A stretch of DNA of 64,000 bases, from NCBI GenBank assembly GCA_047974415.1, contig JBKECH010000020.1:36261-100260 (forward strand), given 5' to 3'. The stretch is from JBKEAJ01 sp047974415 (GTDB taxonomy: Bacteria; Bacteroidota; Bacteroidia; Bacteroidales; Prolixibacteraceae). The notes under the pieces were generated by a model that did no database searches, had not been told where the DNA came from, and was given only the letters and a program-made list of their open reading frames with translations. The translations under genes and the position numbers were made by a program. Shown piece by piece: positions 44,477-54,193 of the stretch (positions are counted from its first letter, which is position 1; every line of letters begins with the position of its first letter).

Positions 44477-44968
44477 CTACTCCTTTTCGGGCTCATAGCC
44501 AACATCATCTAGCAAATCGTCTTTGCTTAATGCAATAGTGGCAAGGCTGTCGCATCTCTCATTCTCTGGATGTCCTGCATGTCCTTTTACCCAGTTAAAC
44601 CTTACTTCCTGCTGATTGGATATAAGGGTTAATAATCTTGCCCACAAATCATTATTTAATGCTTTCTGTTTTTTTGCCCTAAGCCAATTATTTGATTTCC
44701 ACTTCTCTGCCCAGCCTTTATTTATCCCATCTACAACATAGCGCGAATCGGTATAAACATTAACGATAGACTTTGTCTTCAAGCGCTCAAGCCCATAAAT
44801 CACACCCATCAGCTCCATTCTGTTGTTTGTCGTTAGGGTATAACCCTGACTGAATTCTTTTTCACGCCCTTTGTATGTCAATATTACTCCAAAACCTCCT
44901 TTACCAGGATTTGGTTCTGCCCCTCCATCTGAAAACAAATTTACCTCAGGCACTGTACTTTCACTCAT
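44477..44968 (-). CDS. rnhA: Ribonuclease HI
   Basis: RNase HI degrades RNA in RNA:DNA hybrids. The 163-residue protein has the catalytic residues in FSDGGAEPNPG, NNRMELMGVI, YTDSRYVVDGI and NERCDSLA (the D-E-D-D set), plus the basic handle region KKQKALNN. It is convergent with the radical SAM gene. Confidence 0.95.
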   Translation of the reverse strand: MSESTVPEVNLFSDGGAEPNPGKGGFGVILTYKGREKEFSQGYTLTTNNRMELMGVIYGLERLKTKSIVNVYTDSRYVVDGINKGWAEKWKSNNWLRAKKQKALNNDLWARLLTLISNQQEVRFNWVKGHAGHPENERCDSLATIALSKDDLLDDVGYEPEKE

Positions 44969-45344
44969 ATATCTATTAACTAATGTTTGCTTATTCTCAC
45001 CTTCCCTGTCAAACAGAATGACAGTCTACAATGCAAAGGTAAGATAATCTTAGCAGAAAAACTTTTACACCTCCCAAATCCTGTAAGCATTTTAGTTAGA
45101 GCCTGTCTATAAAGTCCAATATCTGAGTTATACTCACTTTGCGAATTAGGCATTACAAGTAAACTCCCAATTCACAACCTCCCAGCATACAGAACGGCAA
45201 GCCTTGACATTTAGCCTTATAGTTCAGACTCTTGACATTACGGACAAACACTATTTAGCTGTTTGTTCTTTGTCATGTACTAAGCCATTTTAGTTATCTT
45301 TGCAATCCGAGACTAGACCAGCCCTCAAAAAGAACATAAGGATT
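44969..45344. promoter_or_regulatory. rnhA/dapF divergent region with BR1 copy and dapF promoter
   Basis: A BR1 copy in minus orientation fills 45098-45253. Downstream of it TTTG (45269-45272), a 22-base gap and TATCTTTG (45295-45302) form a complete Bacteroidota promoter 43 bases before the dapF ATG. Confidence 0.7.
45098..45253 (-). repeat. BR1 MITE-like repeat, near full length
   Basis: Begins TAGAGCCTGTCTATAAAGTC and ends GACATTACGGACAAACACTA, with the family core GCAAGCCTTGACATTTAG and TCACTTTGCGAATTAGG between. Confidence 0.8.
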
Positions 45345-46124
45345 ATGACAAAAATACATTTTTATAAATATCAAGGAGCAGGCAACGACTTTATGCTGAT
45401 AGACAACAGAGAAGGTCACTTCGACAGGAACAATAACATCTTAGTAAAGAAAATGTGCGACCGCAGGTTTGGCGTTGGTGCTGACGGGCTTATGCTTCTC
45501 AACGCAAATACCGACTACGACTTTGAGATGATTTATTATAATGCCGACGGATTCGAAGGGACAATGTGTGGAAATGGAGGACGATGTATAGTTCGATTTG
45601 CTCACGATTTAGGATTAATAAGAAACGCTTGTAGATTTATTGCTGTTGATGGTGAGCATCTTGCAGAACTATCCGACTTTGATGTAAATCTAAAAATGAT
45701 TGATGTTCATAACATTGACAGATACGAAAGCAACAAATTCTCCTTGAACACGGGCTCGCCTCATGCTGTCATATTCTTAGACAATATCGACGATATCAAT
45801 ATTTTTGAAGAAGGCAGAAAAATAAGATATTCCGACAGATTTGCTCCCGATGGTACCAATGTAAATTTTGTACAAGTTACTGACAAAGACTTAAAAATAG
45901 CCACTTACGAACGTGGCGTGGAAGATGAAACTCTCGCCTGTGGAACAGGGATTACTGCTGCTGCTCTGGCTTGGATGCACACAAACAACAAATCCAAACA
46001 GACAGTAAACATCAATGCTAAGGGAGGGCAACTATCAGTGTCGGCAGAAAAAAACAACAGCAAATATGTCAACATTTGGCTTAAAGGTCCCGCAAAAAAA
46101 GTTTTTGAGGGTCAATATTGCTAA
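45345..46124 (+). CDS. dapF: Diaminopimelate epimerase
   Basis: DapF epimerises LL- to meso-diaminopimelate for lysine and peptidoglycan synthesis. The two catalytic cysteines are in MCGNGGRC and LACGTGITAAA; the NDF motif is in QGAGNDFMLID. The frame extends upstream to a TTG at 45300, but that codon lies in the -7 box (45295-45302), so ATG 45345 (MTKIHFYKYQG) is the start, giving 259 residues. The 3' end is 13 bases from hemH, convergent. Confidence 0.95.
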   Translation: MTKIHFYKYQGAGNDFMLIDNREGHFDRNNNILVKKMCDRRFGVGADGLMLLNANTDYDFEMIYYNADGFEGTMCGNGGRCIVRFAHDLGLIRNACRFIAVDGEHLAELSDFDVNLKMIDVHNIDRYESNKFSLNTGSPHAVIFLDNIDDINIFEEGRKIRYSDRFAPDGTNVNFVQVTDKDLKIATYERGVEDETLACGTGITAAALAWMHTNNKSKQTVNINAKGGQLSVSAEKNNSKYVNIWLKGPAKKVFEGQYC

Positions 46125-46137
46125 GCACCCATCGCTT

Positions 46138-47124
46138 TCAATATTTCAATTCTAATCCACACTCGCCTGCCAACTGCAACATCAAATTCACAGACTCAGG
46201 GCTCGCGTTGGGAGCAGGCACAAATGCAAACTCCCTACCACCACTCTGCAAGAACAAATATCGGTAGGTCTCGTCTATCTCGATGAGTGTCTCTAGACAA
46301 TCTATGTAGAATGAAGGCGCAATTAGCAATAGTCTTGATTTTTCTTTAGCTAAACGAACAATTTCATCGGAAGCAAAAGGTTGCAACCATTTTTTGCCCA
46401 TGTTGCTCTGATACGCCATCGACGAAGAGATATTACACTCTCCAGCAAGTACTTGCCGAACATCTTCAAAGGTCGATTCACATTGACATTTATAACAAGT
46501 GCCCTTATCATGAACCTCACCCTTGTAGCACTCTTCAATTATTTGCGAGAGTGGGAGACTGTGGAAAAGCACCAACACATGATCGTACTTTGCAAGGGTA
46601 TATTTTGATATCTGTGCCAACAGAAAATCCTTATACGCCTGCTTGTCAGAAAATCTGTCATAAAGAATATTACCTCGCAATCCATATTGCTTAATCTTCA
46701 GCTTAAAATCATTTATGGCAACCCCCGTGGTCGAATTTGCATAATGAGGATATAACGGCAACAAATCTACCTTCTTCAAGCCCTTATCTTTAATCTGCTT
46801 TAAAACACTATCTATACTTGGCTTACCATAACTCATTGCCACATAAAAAATGCCATTCGTGGAACTTCCGTTCAATTTCCTTACAAGCTCCTCAGTGATA
46901 ATCCGTATTGGCGAATCGCCACCTTTCCACAAACGCCGATACATCTTCACAACCCTAAATATTCGACAAGGAATAATCACAACAGCAACAAGCAAATAAC
47001 GAAAGAAGACTGGAATGGTAATTACCCTCTTATCACTAAGAAAAGAAAATAGAAACCGTACTACTCCCCGATATGTTGGAGCGTCTGGTGTACCTACATT
47101 CATCAGTATTATGGCTCGTTTCAT
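46138..47124 (-). CDS. hemH: Ferrochelatase
   Basis: HemH inserts Fe2+ into protoporphyrin IX. The 328-residue protein has LMNVGTPDAP at the start, PLYPHYANSTTG, the metal-site His188 in LFHSLP, and a C-terminal SFYIDCLETLIEID with the conserved Glu. A Cys-containing segment CYKCQCEST follows about residue 215. It is the last gene of an operon of TonB receptor, MFS transporter, hemN, hemG and hemH, overlapping hemG by 4 bases. Confidence 0.95.
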   Translation of the reverse strand: MKRAIILMNVGTPDAPTYRGVVRFLFSFLSDKRVITIPVFFRYLLVAVVIIPCRIFRVVKMYRRLWKGGDSPIRIITEELVRKLNGSSTNGIFYVAMSYGKPSIDSVLKQIKDKGLKKVDLLPLYPHYANSTTGVAINDFKLKIKQYGLRGNILYDRFSDKQAYKDFLLAQISKYTLAKYDHVLVLFHSLPLSQIIEECYKGEVHDKGTCYKCQCESTFEDVRQVLAGECNISSSMAYQSNMGKKWLQPFASDEIVRLAKEKSRLLLIAPSFYIDCLETLIEIDETYRYLFLQSGGREFAFVPAPNASPESVNLMLQLAGECGLELKY

Positions 47125-48491
47125 AGATTTCCCCTTATCATTTTTGCAAACATTCGCCCCTGCTTTATCCTGTCAGGGAGGCCTATCCCGTCTATAAACG
47201 ACCCCCCAATATACAAACCTTTGTGTTGACATTGCTTAGCCTTTATCATATTCCACACTTGTTCTATTTCTAGTTCATACTGAGGAATAACTCGCTGATG
47301 CCTTTTCACTTCCAGCAAAGTCGGAGCATTATTTGCTCTAAGATACTTACTCACAAATTGCAAAGCCTCATTTTTTATCACTTCGTCCGATAGTTTAAGG
47401 ATATCAGGGTTACGAACACCTCCCATAAACAATGCCAACAATGCTCCTCCCTTGGGCGCTCTGTCGGCATACATGGACGAAGGAAAAAGTATTCCCAAAA
47501 ACTTATCGATGTTCTCGGCAGAAGGAATCAATCCACCAAAGGAGTTTATATCATCGCCTTGCCATTCAGCATAGCCCACATTAACAAGCACAAAATCAGC
47601 ATATTTCACATCATTCAGCATCTTCTTCTCTTCGGGTGTAAACAAATTCTCAAGCTTCGATAATTCGTAAGATGAAATGGTACTTACCACATTATCGGCA
47701 ATAATAGTTGTCTGCACTCCGTCCCTCTCTACAACAATCTTGAAACCATTATTTAGAGCATCAATGCTTTTTAGCTGCGTTGAACAAAAAATCTTTGTTT
47801 TATCTAAACTGTCGGATATAGCTCTTACCACCCCCTGCAAACCAGCTCCCGTAGAGAAAATCTCTTTTGTAACGCCTTTATACTCGGGATTTTTCTTATT
47901 CTCCTTCCGCTTCTTTATTGCCCCCCTTATCATACTGCCATAGTCTTGCTCCAAGGCATATAACTTCTTGAATGCCAAACGAGTTATGAGACCATGTGGA
48001 TTCCCGCCATAGACTCCAGATACAAAAGGATCGATGGCATTCCGCAAATAACTTTCGCCCATACGTCGGCGTACAAACTCAGCAAGACTTTCATTAGGAT
48101 TATCCCCTCGTTTTAAAAACGGCTCTCTCCATATTCTAAACTTGTCTTTTGTAGAAAACAATGGCGTAGAAATATATGAGAATAAGGACGAGGGCAGTGC
48201 TTCCCACTTACCCTTGTACATTATCAACCTCTTTTTGGCACCCTCATTAGCGGAACTAATATTCACACCTTCAAGCTCTTGCAGCAAACACGCCGTTTCA
48301 TAGTTCGACAATACAGCTGTATTTGGACCTGTTTCAAATGTAAACTCCCCTTTTGTTACAGTCCTAACAACTCCTCCTAATTCAGTTTCTCTATCTATCA
48401 GCACATAGTCGACACTTTGTTTGTGCAAATCATGCGCTACTGTCAATCCACTTATTCCCCCTCCTATTATTGCAGTATGTGTTCTTCTCAT
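47121..48491 (-). CDS. hemG: Protoporphyrinogen oxidase (HemG/HemY type)
   Basis: This 456-residue FAD enzyme oxidises protoporphyrinogen to protoporphyrin (or coproporphyrinogen to coproporphyrin). It has the dinucleotide motif GGGISGLTVAHDL (10-22), ETGPNTAV, RRRMGESYLRNAIDPFVSGVYGG, and a C-terminal FAD segment GLYIGGSFIDGIGLPDRIKQG. It starts immediately after hemN (0 bases between) and overlaps hemH by 4 bases, so the three are translationally coupled. Confidence 0.93.
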   Translation of the reverse strand: MRRTHTAIIGGGISGLTVAHDLHKQSVDYVLIDRETELGGVVRTVTKGEFTFETGPNTAVLSNYETACLLQELEGVNISSANEGAKKRLIMYKGKWEALPSSLFSYISTPLFSTKDKFRIWREPFLKRGDNPNESLAEFVRRRMGESYLRNAIDPFVSGVYGGNPHGLITRLAFKKLYALEQDYGSMIRGAIKKRKENKKNPEYKGVTKEIFSTGAGLQGVVRAISDSLDKTKIFCSTQLKSIDALNNGFKIVVERDGVQTTIIADNVVSTISSYELSKLENLFTPEEKKMLNDVKYADFVLVNVGYAEWQGDDINSFGGLIPSAENIDKFLGILFPSSMYADRAPKGGALLALFMGGVRNPDILKLSDEVIKNEALQFVSKYLRANNAPTLLEVKRHQRVIPQYELEIEQVWNMIKAKQCQHKGLYIGGSFIDGIGLPDRIKQGRMFAKMIRGNL

Positions 48492-49835
48492 CTAAATACT
48501 TTTTGAATGCTGATTCGTCAAATCTTTATTAAAATAAGGGTCTAAGGTTGATGCCACAAGCCTTGCAGCTCCTGGAAAGAGCGGATTAATTTTTATAAAT
48601 CTTCCATCCTGCACCACAACACCGTCATTTACAAGCTCCTCGAACAGAGCCGCATGTGGAACTGACGCTACTCCACCATACTTGCATATATCTGTTTTAT
48701 AATTACACATAACATCCTCTATTGCACTTCTTATTCGCTTGTCCTCGTCGGAAAGATAACAGACCCTGGCAACAGGAAACTTGCCTTCATTTATTGTTGC
48801 GATGTATTCCGATGTATGTTTAGTATTCTGAATGTAAGCATTTCCAAGCTGACTGATAGACGATACACCAACAGCATAGACTTGCCCCGTACTTTGCTTA
48901 GTGCAATATCCTTGAAAATTTCGATGCAAATCTCCAGCTTGTTTTGCAACAAACAAAGCATCACTGGGCAACACGAAGTGGTCGAAACCTACACTTTCGT
49001 ATGCGAGTTGCAATATCCCTGCCGAAAAGATATTAAAAACTTCCAGCTTTGTTTCGTCATCTGGTAGCCCTAACTTCTCTAAGGCTTGTTGGTTTGGCTT
49101 CATCCAAGGGACATGAGCATAGGAGAAAGTCGCTATCCTATCTGGGCGAGCCGATTTTATAAGTCTGATATTGCCTTCAATATGCTTTATGCCCTGTTTG
49201 GGCAGACCGTATATAAAATCAAAATTAATCCGAATATCTCTTTTTGCTTGTCTAAATAAATCAACAATATCACATATAGGCATATTGGGAGTTGCTCTGT
49301 TAACACTAGTCAATATAGCCTCGTCAGTATCCTGAACACCTAGACTAACACGGTTAAAGCCAGCATCCACAATATCCGTAACCATCTGCTTATCAACAAG
49401 CGAAGGATTGCACTCTATTGATATTTCTGGATTTTCGAGGGTTTCAAAATTTTCTAAAACAAGAGTATTAAGTTCTTTCAAGTAGGAGATATCAATAAAA
49501 TTGGGAGTTCCTCCGCCATAGTGTATTTGAGTAACCTTCCGCTTTTTATCTAGGTTTGAAAGTAGCATTTGTAGCTCTCTTCTGAGCGCCTGCATATAGC
49601 TCCTCTTTGCTTCCTCGTTTTTTGTAAAAAGAGCATGGCAACCACAATAATGGCAGAGTCTTTCACAAAAAGGAATATGCACATAAATTGATATATGCTC
49701 AGGACTAGAGAGATTTGACTCTTCCAGCCAGCCAACAATATTGTCGTCTGCCAACACATTTCTAAATCTATTTGCTGGTGGATAACTAGTATATCTCGGG
49801 GTTGGGAATTTATATTTTTCTGCTAACTCGTTCAT
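48492..49835 (-). CDS. hemN: Oxygen-independent coproporphyrinogen III oxidase (HemN)
   Basis: The 447-residue radical SAM enzyme converts coproporphyrinogen III to protoporphyrinogen IX without oxygen. The cysteines are C57, C61 and C64 plus C66 in FCERLCHYCGC, the HemN-specific fourth Cys form. PRYTSYPPANRF at the N-terminus, YGGGTPNF and the HemN C-terminal domain also fit true HemN rather than HemW. It is 12 bases after the MFS gene. Confidence 0.95.
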   Translation of the reverse strand: MNELAEKYKFPTPRYTSYPPANRFRNVLADDNIVGWLEESNLSSPEHISIYVHIPFCERLCHYCGCHALFTKNEEAKRSYMQALRRELQMLLSNLDKKRKVTQIHYGGGTPNFIDISYLKELNTLVLENFETLENPEISIECNPSLVDKQMVTDIVDAGFNRVSLGVQDTDEAILTSVNRATPNMPICDIVDLFRQAKRDIRINFDFIYGLPKQGIKHIEGNIRLIKSARPDRIATFSYAHVPWMKPNQQALEKLGLPDDETKLEVFNIFSAGILQLAYESVGFDHFVLPSDALFVAKQAGDLHRNFQGYCTKQSTGQVYAVGVSSISQLGNAYIQNTKHTSEYIATINEGKFPVARVCYLSDEDKRIRSAIEDVMCNYKTDICKYGGVASVPHAALFEELVNDGVVVQDGRFIKINPLFPGAARLVASTLDPYFNKDLTNQHSKSI

Positions 49836-49847
49836 TTCTTTTCATCC

Positions 49848-51080
49848 TTAGTATTTAATACCGAGAGCCTCTTCTTTTTGATAATAAAATATAGATATCA
49901 ACCCCATAACTGCGAGCAACACTGCGAACACCCCTATACCAGAATACGAGAATATATCTCCAATTTTTCCACTCAATGGCGCAAAGATAATCGAGCTAAA
50001 GTGCATAATTGCTATTTGCACGGTAAAATCTGTTCCTTCTCTACCCGTTCGTACCAGCTTCATTGCCTGTGTATAAATGCCCACCGTCGAAAGACCGTAG
50101 CTAAACCACACCGACCAAACAATACTATTGACAAAATAAGAGCATTTATACATAAAATCAGAAAAAATGTAAGAATGACACAAATACTGCAAAGCACATA
50201 TCAAGCTAAATATGGAAAAGAGCATCATCGCCTTGCCATCAGACCATTTTCTCATCATAATGCCACCCAAAAAGGAGGCGACTGCAGCTATGGCAGCTCC
50301 TTCAATTCCCATAATCTGACCTATTTCGCTTTTACTATAGCCTAGGTCTATAAGCATGGGCTTCATGTTTCCACTCATTACTATGAGTGCAGCACAAAAG
50401 CAAATAAGAACAAGGACTTGTTTTTTACGCAACTTATTATCGGCAAATTTAAAAATCTCCACAAAACGAACCTTAGGCTTTGACTTCCTGATATTAAAGT
50501 GCTTATGTTGAGAGTTAACAAGAAATGGGAACAAGGATATAAGTACAAAAACACCTAGCAGGTATATTATCATGCTCCACCCAAAACTCTCGTAGGCCTT
50601 TAACAGAACACCAGCACCCACTATTACACCAATGAACTGCCCCGCTGTCTGCATGGAATTGCCCACACTCTTTTCATCGTTACTCAAGGAGAATATTGCA
50701 TAAATATCAATGGCAATATCCTGAACTGCCGTTACCATTAACAGTGCAAAGGTTATCAATATCAAGACAAGCAGGTTTTGCTCTGGGATTATGAATTGCA
50801 TACTTAGTACAATAATGCTGAATAAGACACCGGGCATAAACACCCAGCGTCTTATATCTTGAACATTCTTAATACTACTGTCTACCACAGGTGCCCACAG
50901 AAATTTTAGTATCCACGGTAGCCTCGTAAGCGACATCATCATACCGATGTATGCCAGCGAATAGTCACCCTCTCGTAGCAATATAGGGATTAAAGCCAAA
51001 AAGAAGCTTTTTGGCAAAGACTGAGCCACATATAGCATCAGTAAAGTTACATATCTCCCTATCTCTTTAGTATTGAGCAT
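49848..51080 (-). CDS. MFS transporter, RhtX/FptX-like, in the haem operon
   Basis: The 410-residue protein has 12 hydrophobic segments and the major-facilitator pattern; the QDIAIDIYAI motif in helix 4 and the opening YVAQSLPKSFFLALIPILLR resemble the RhtX/FptX siderophore permease and AmpG-like branch. It lies 8 bases after the TonB receptor and 12 bases before hemN. I infer inner-membrane uptake of a porphyrin, haem or iron chelate brought in by the receptor. The substrate is not proven. Confidence 0.82.
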   Translation of the reverse strand: MLNTKEIGRYVTLLMLYVAQSLPKSFFLALIPILLREGDYSLAYIGMMMSLTRLPWILKFLWAPVVDSSIKNVQDIRRWVFMPGVLFSIIVLSMQFIIPEQNLLVLILITFALLMVTAVQDIAIDIYAIFSLSNDEKSVGNSMQTAGQFIGVIVGAGVLLKAYESFGWSMIIYLLGVFVLISLFPFLVNSQHKHFNIRKSKPKVRFVEIFKFADNKLRKKQVLVLICFCAALIVMSGNMKPMLIDLGYSKSEIGQIMGIEGAAIAAVASFLGGIMMRKWSDGKAMMLFSIFSLICALQYLCHSYIFSDFMYKCSYFVNSIVWSVWFSYGLSTVGIYTQAMKLVRTGREGTDFTVQIAIMHFSSIIFAPLSGKIGDIFSYSGIGVFAVLLAVMGLISIFYYQKEEALGIKY

Positions 51081-51088
51081 GTTATAAG

Positions 51089-53164
51089 TTAAAATTTATA
51101 AGCAAGCTTCATGCCAAACTGCTGTGGGGCAGATGGCTGTGCAAATTTGCTAGGTCCGCTTTCAAATAGGAAACTCGTATATTTCTCATTTAGCAAGTTG
51201 GAAGCCCAAAAGCTCAATCGAGCATCACATGTAAGGTATATACTAACATTCATATCTATCAGACCATAATAGTCTTGCTTAATGTCATTGGCAGGAGTCC
51301 AATATATGCTACCCTGACCATTGTAGATAAACGATGCATCCACAAGATTGATAAAGCCTCGATCTATCATAAACTTACGCCCTAACATTGCAGAAAAGGC
51401 ATGCTTAGGAACATAAGGAGCATATTTGTCTCTATAGTCGTTGTTGCTGTAAACATAGTTGGTAAATTTAAGATTGGTAAGACCATAAGAAAGTGCACCA
51501 TAAAACTCATGTATATTATTAAAATTTAAACTCGCTTCAATTCCTTTGCTTACAGACTCTCCCGCATTTTTAATCATCCTGCCAGTTCCACTAGGCACTG
51601 GCATATACACTTGTTGGTCTGTCCAATCTATATAGAACATAGATAAGTCAGCATACACTTTATCGCCAAGATTAGCTTTAGCACCGATTTCGTAGTTTAT
51701 ACTTTTTTCGGGCGAGAAGACCATGTCCTCGGGACGCTCAAACGAATCGTTGTAGCCTCCAGACTTAAAACCATTGGAAATTGTTCCATAGACAGATTTG
51801 TTATTAAACTCATAAAGCACTCCAAATTTACCTGTTATCTCCTTGAATGTCATCGACTCAAAAGAGGTATCTACCATTGTTTTACCCTTGAGAACGTAGT
51901 TATAATCGCGATCTATACTTTCGTAGTCGTAGCGCATACCAAGGGTAAAGGATAGTCCTTCTACTGCAACATCTTTCACAGAAGTCTGCCCAAACATTGA
52001 GCCTCCATAAGTAGCAGTGTTATAAGACTTAACGTAATCAACAAGTCTAGAATACATGTCTATACCCACAGAGCTCTCCTCGTCAGAATACCAAGCATAA
52101 GCACCTACGACCATGTCCACACGTTTGCTTGCATAATTTAGAGAGATTTCTTCTGTCAGGTTGTTTGCTTTCAGCTTCATCGCCATAAAGAATATTGAAT
52201 CGGCGGTATAATCTTGGTCCTTTTTCAAATTATCCTTCATATAACTGAAGCCCGTACTGCTATTCAAGGTCGTATTATCAGATAAGATATACTTCACTTT
52301 CAGCCCATCTGTCAGATAAAAACGCTTGTAGCCAGCATCCTGATTGTATACAATATCTTGAATTTTACCGTCTACATATGGTGCAAAAGCTTCTCCCTCT
52401 TCATTTCGATTCTCCAAACTGAGGGTATTTTCAAATACTAATTTCTTGCTTGGTTTGTAAACAAGTTTATTTCTAAACGACAGCCAATCTTCTTTATCCA
52501 TTTTTTCGTCGAGAGTAACATTATTAAAAAATCCACCAAAATACCCACTATAAGCCGATAAACTATAGGCAAATTTGTCGGATGGTTTTTGATAGGTCGA
52601 AAATTTCAGAGAGTACCTGCCATGCGTAGCTGCCTCTCCCTCTATTTCGGTAAATTGTTTTTTCATGGGCGATATAGAATTGATAACAATAACCCCTCCG
52701 ATGGAATTCCTACCATAGAGCGAGCCTTGAGGGCCTTTAAGTACCTCCATGTTGTCAACGTCCAAAAACTGAAAGTTGTAAGCATTCTTTTGGAAGTAAG
52801 AAACTCCGTCAACATAAAGCCCCACCGATGGCGAACCAATACGGCTACCAACACCTCGCAGGTATACAGGCGAACCTACACTAGTCCCAAATTTTGGCAC
52901 ATATAAGCCTGGGACAGTCAAGCTTACCTGATTTAAATTTTTATTTATGTATCTATCTAGGGTTTTGCCTGATAAATAGGTTATTGAAGACGGTATTTCG
53001 ACCATTTTGGCTTCTTGCCGTGTGGCTGTAACCACAACTTCTTTAAGATATTGCGAATTATCGTGTTCCCATTTTGAAGAATCTACTACTGAGGGATTAC
53101 CCTCGGCGAACAGCACTGTAGAAGAAACTATAAAAAGAGAAAATATTATTAATTTCTTTCTCAT
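51089..53164 (-). CDS. TonB-dependent outer-membrane receptor, in the haem operon
   Basis: The 691-residue protein has a signal peptide (about 1-20), a TonB box-like segment LKEVVVTATRQ (about 40-50), a plug domain (about 55-160 with LRGVGSR and LYGRNSIGGVIVINS) and a 22-strand barrel ending ...PQQFGMKLAYKF with terminal Phe. It lacks the SusC N-terminal carboxypeptidase-like domain, as in classical iron/porphyrin/cobalamin receptors. It leads the operon containing an MFS permease, hemN, hemG and hemH, suggesting porphyrin or haem import. The energising TonB proteins could be those at 58928-60543. Confidence 0.88.
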   Translation of the reverse strand: MRKKLIIFSLFIVSSTVLFAEGNPSVVDSSKWEHDNSQYLKEVVVTATRQEAKMVEIPSSITYLSGKTLDRYINKNLNQVSLTVPGLYVPKFGTSVGSPVYLRGVGSRIGSPSVGLYVDGVSYFQKNAYNFQFLDVDNMEVLKGPQGSLYGRNSIGGVIVINSISPMKKQFTEIEGEAATHGRYSLKFSTYQKPSDKFAYSLSAYSGYFGGFFNNVTLDEKMDKEDWLSFRNKLVYKPSKKLVFENTLSLENRNEEGEAFAPYVDGKIQDIVYNQDAGYKRFYLTDGLKVKYILSDNTTLNSSTGFSYMKDNLKKDQDYTADSIFFMAMKLKANNLTEEISLNYASKRVDMVVGAYAWYSDEESSVGIDMYSRLVDYVKSYNTATYGGSMFGQTSVKDVAVEGLSFTLGMRYDYESIDRDYNYVLKGKTMVDTSFESMTFKEITGKFGVLYEFNNKSVYGTISNGFKSGGYNDSFERPEDMVFSPEKSINYEIGAKANLGDKVYADLSMFYIDWTDQQVYMPVPSGTGRMIKNAGESVSKGIEASLNFNNIHEFYGALSYGLTNLKFTNYVYSNNDYRDKYAPYVPKHAFSAMLGRKFMIDRGFINLVDASFIYNGQGSIYWTPANDIKQDYYGLIDMNVSIYLTCDARLSFWASNLLNEKYTSFLFESGPSKFAQPSAPQQFGMKLAYKF

Positions 53165-53571
53165 TTGTGTATAATTTTATTGATGGCTAATGCTTGATAG
53201 CTAACAGCCAGTTTTTATATGTGCTTTTTTTTGCATATCCTGCCATACTCACCTTGCAAGTAAGCAATTTAGTCATATTACTGCAATAGAGTTTATTCCC
53301 AGACCCTGCGTAAACTTCACACTTCAACTCAGATTATGCATTAAGAAGTCGCAATGAGCATTCAAAGTTCGATAAAACAAGGCTTTTGGTGAACGTGGTG
53401 CAGCATCGCTACAGCGATGCGAAAAACCTTCAAAACACTTGTTTTTAGGGGACTACAACACGAACATCTAAGCTAATGCATGTTTCGTGTTCAGCCCAAA
53501 GTGCTATGTGAGGGAGAAATAAGCCTTAGCTTAATACCTAAAAATATGATCTGAAACGCCATAGCAGATAG
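53165..53571. repeat. Intergenic region with BR2 copy, upstream of the haem operon
   Basis: A BR2 copy (about 53328-53496) shows TTCGATAAAACAAGGCTTTTGG, the hairpin GCATCGCTACAGCGATGC (53403-53420) and CTAAGCTAATGCATGTT. The 160 bases between it and the receptor ATG are AT-rich; I found no exact TAnnTTTG box for the haem operon. Confidence 0.55.
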
Positions 53572-53925
53572 CTAAGTCCGAAATGGAGGAGGCCTAAAAA
53601 ACACATAACTCATCACCATACAGCGATGGATTACATTAGCGTAGCGAGGCATGAACAATACAGACAGCAAAGTGTCTATTTGCCAATTGTAAAACCCGTG
53701 CAGTTGCAGCCTTACATCTCGTTCAGAGGAATTGTAAAACCGATAATACGAGCAACAATCATCGTCGAGGGGAGTTTGTTTGACAAGTGGGTTTTGTTCA
53801 TTATCAACACAAGCAATGTTTTCGCTAAATTCATCCTCAGACACAGGTAGCTGCACAAACATTCCAAAAAGAATACCTGCAAGCATACAAATAGTCATTA
53901 TTGCCGACGGTGCGAGAATAAACAT
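53572..53925 (-). CDS. Small hypothetical membrane protein
   Basis: The 117-residue product begins with a hydrophobic helix (about 3-24, APSAIMTICMLAGILFGMFV) followed by an acidic segment (SEDEFSENIACVDNE), a CC pair and a basic-aromatic end (MPRYANVIHRCMVMSYVFF). On the minus strand TATCTTTA at 53941-53948, close to the -7 consensus, lies 15 bases before the ATG. No family was recognised. It is upstream of, and co-directional with, the haem operon but separated from it by repeat DNA. Confidence 0.5.
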   Translation of the reverse strand: MFILAPSAIMTICMLAGILFGMFVQLPVSEDEFSENIACVDNEQNPLVKQTPLDDDCCSYYRFYNSSERDVRLQLHGFYNWQIDTLLSVLFMPRYANVIHRCMVMSYVFFRPPPFRT

Positions 53926-54193
53926 CTACATTTTTTTTGTAAAGATAGTGTCTTTATTTGTACGCCACAACATAATCAAGCTTCTATGTTAGCATTTCTA
54001 CATAATACAAAGTAGGAATAAGCCTGAGGGAGTGACACTATTGCAGCAAATCTTAAACCTTTTCCCCTAGGGTTTGTCGCATGAAACTACAACAACACCT
54101 ATCCTTCGGGTCTAAAGGCATTGGCACAAGCCTAAATTACATACTATAAACCTTGACATTAGGCAGATATTAGCTTTATAGACAATCTCTATT
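53926..54193. other. Intergenic region with BR1 fragment; otherwise unassigned
   Basis: A BR1 right-end fragment (GCAGATATTAGCTTTATAGACAATCTCTA) lies at about 54163-54191, directly before a full copy. The stretch 54001-54130 is richer in G+C with short stems, but I cannot match it to a known riboswitch. Confidence 0.4.

Noticed and set aside
54001..54130. Possible cobalamin or other riboswitch
   Set aside because: The stretch is GC-richer with small stems, but the conserved B12-box, TPP or SAM core sequences are not present on either strand.
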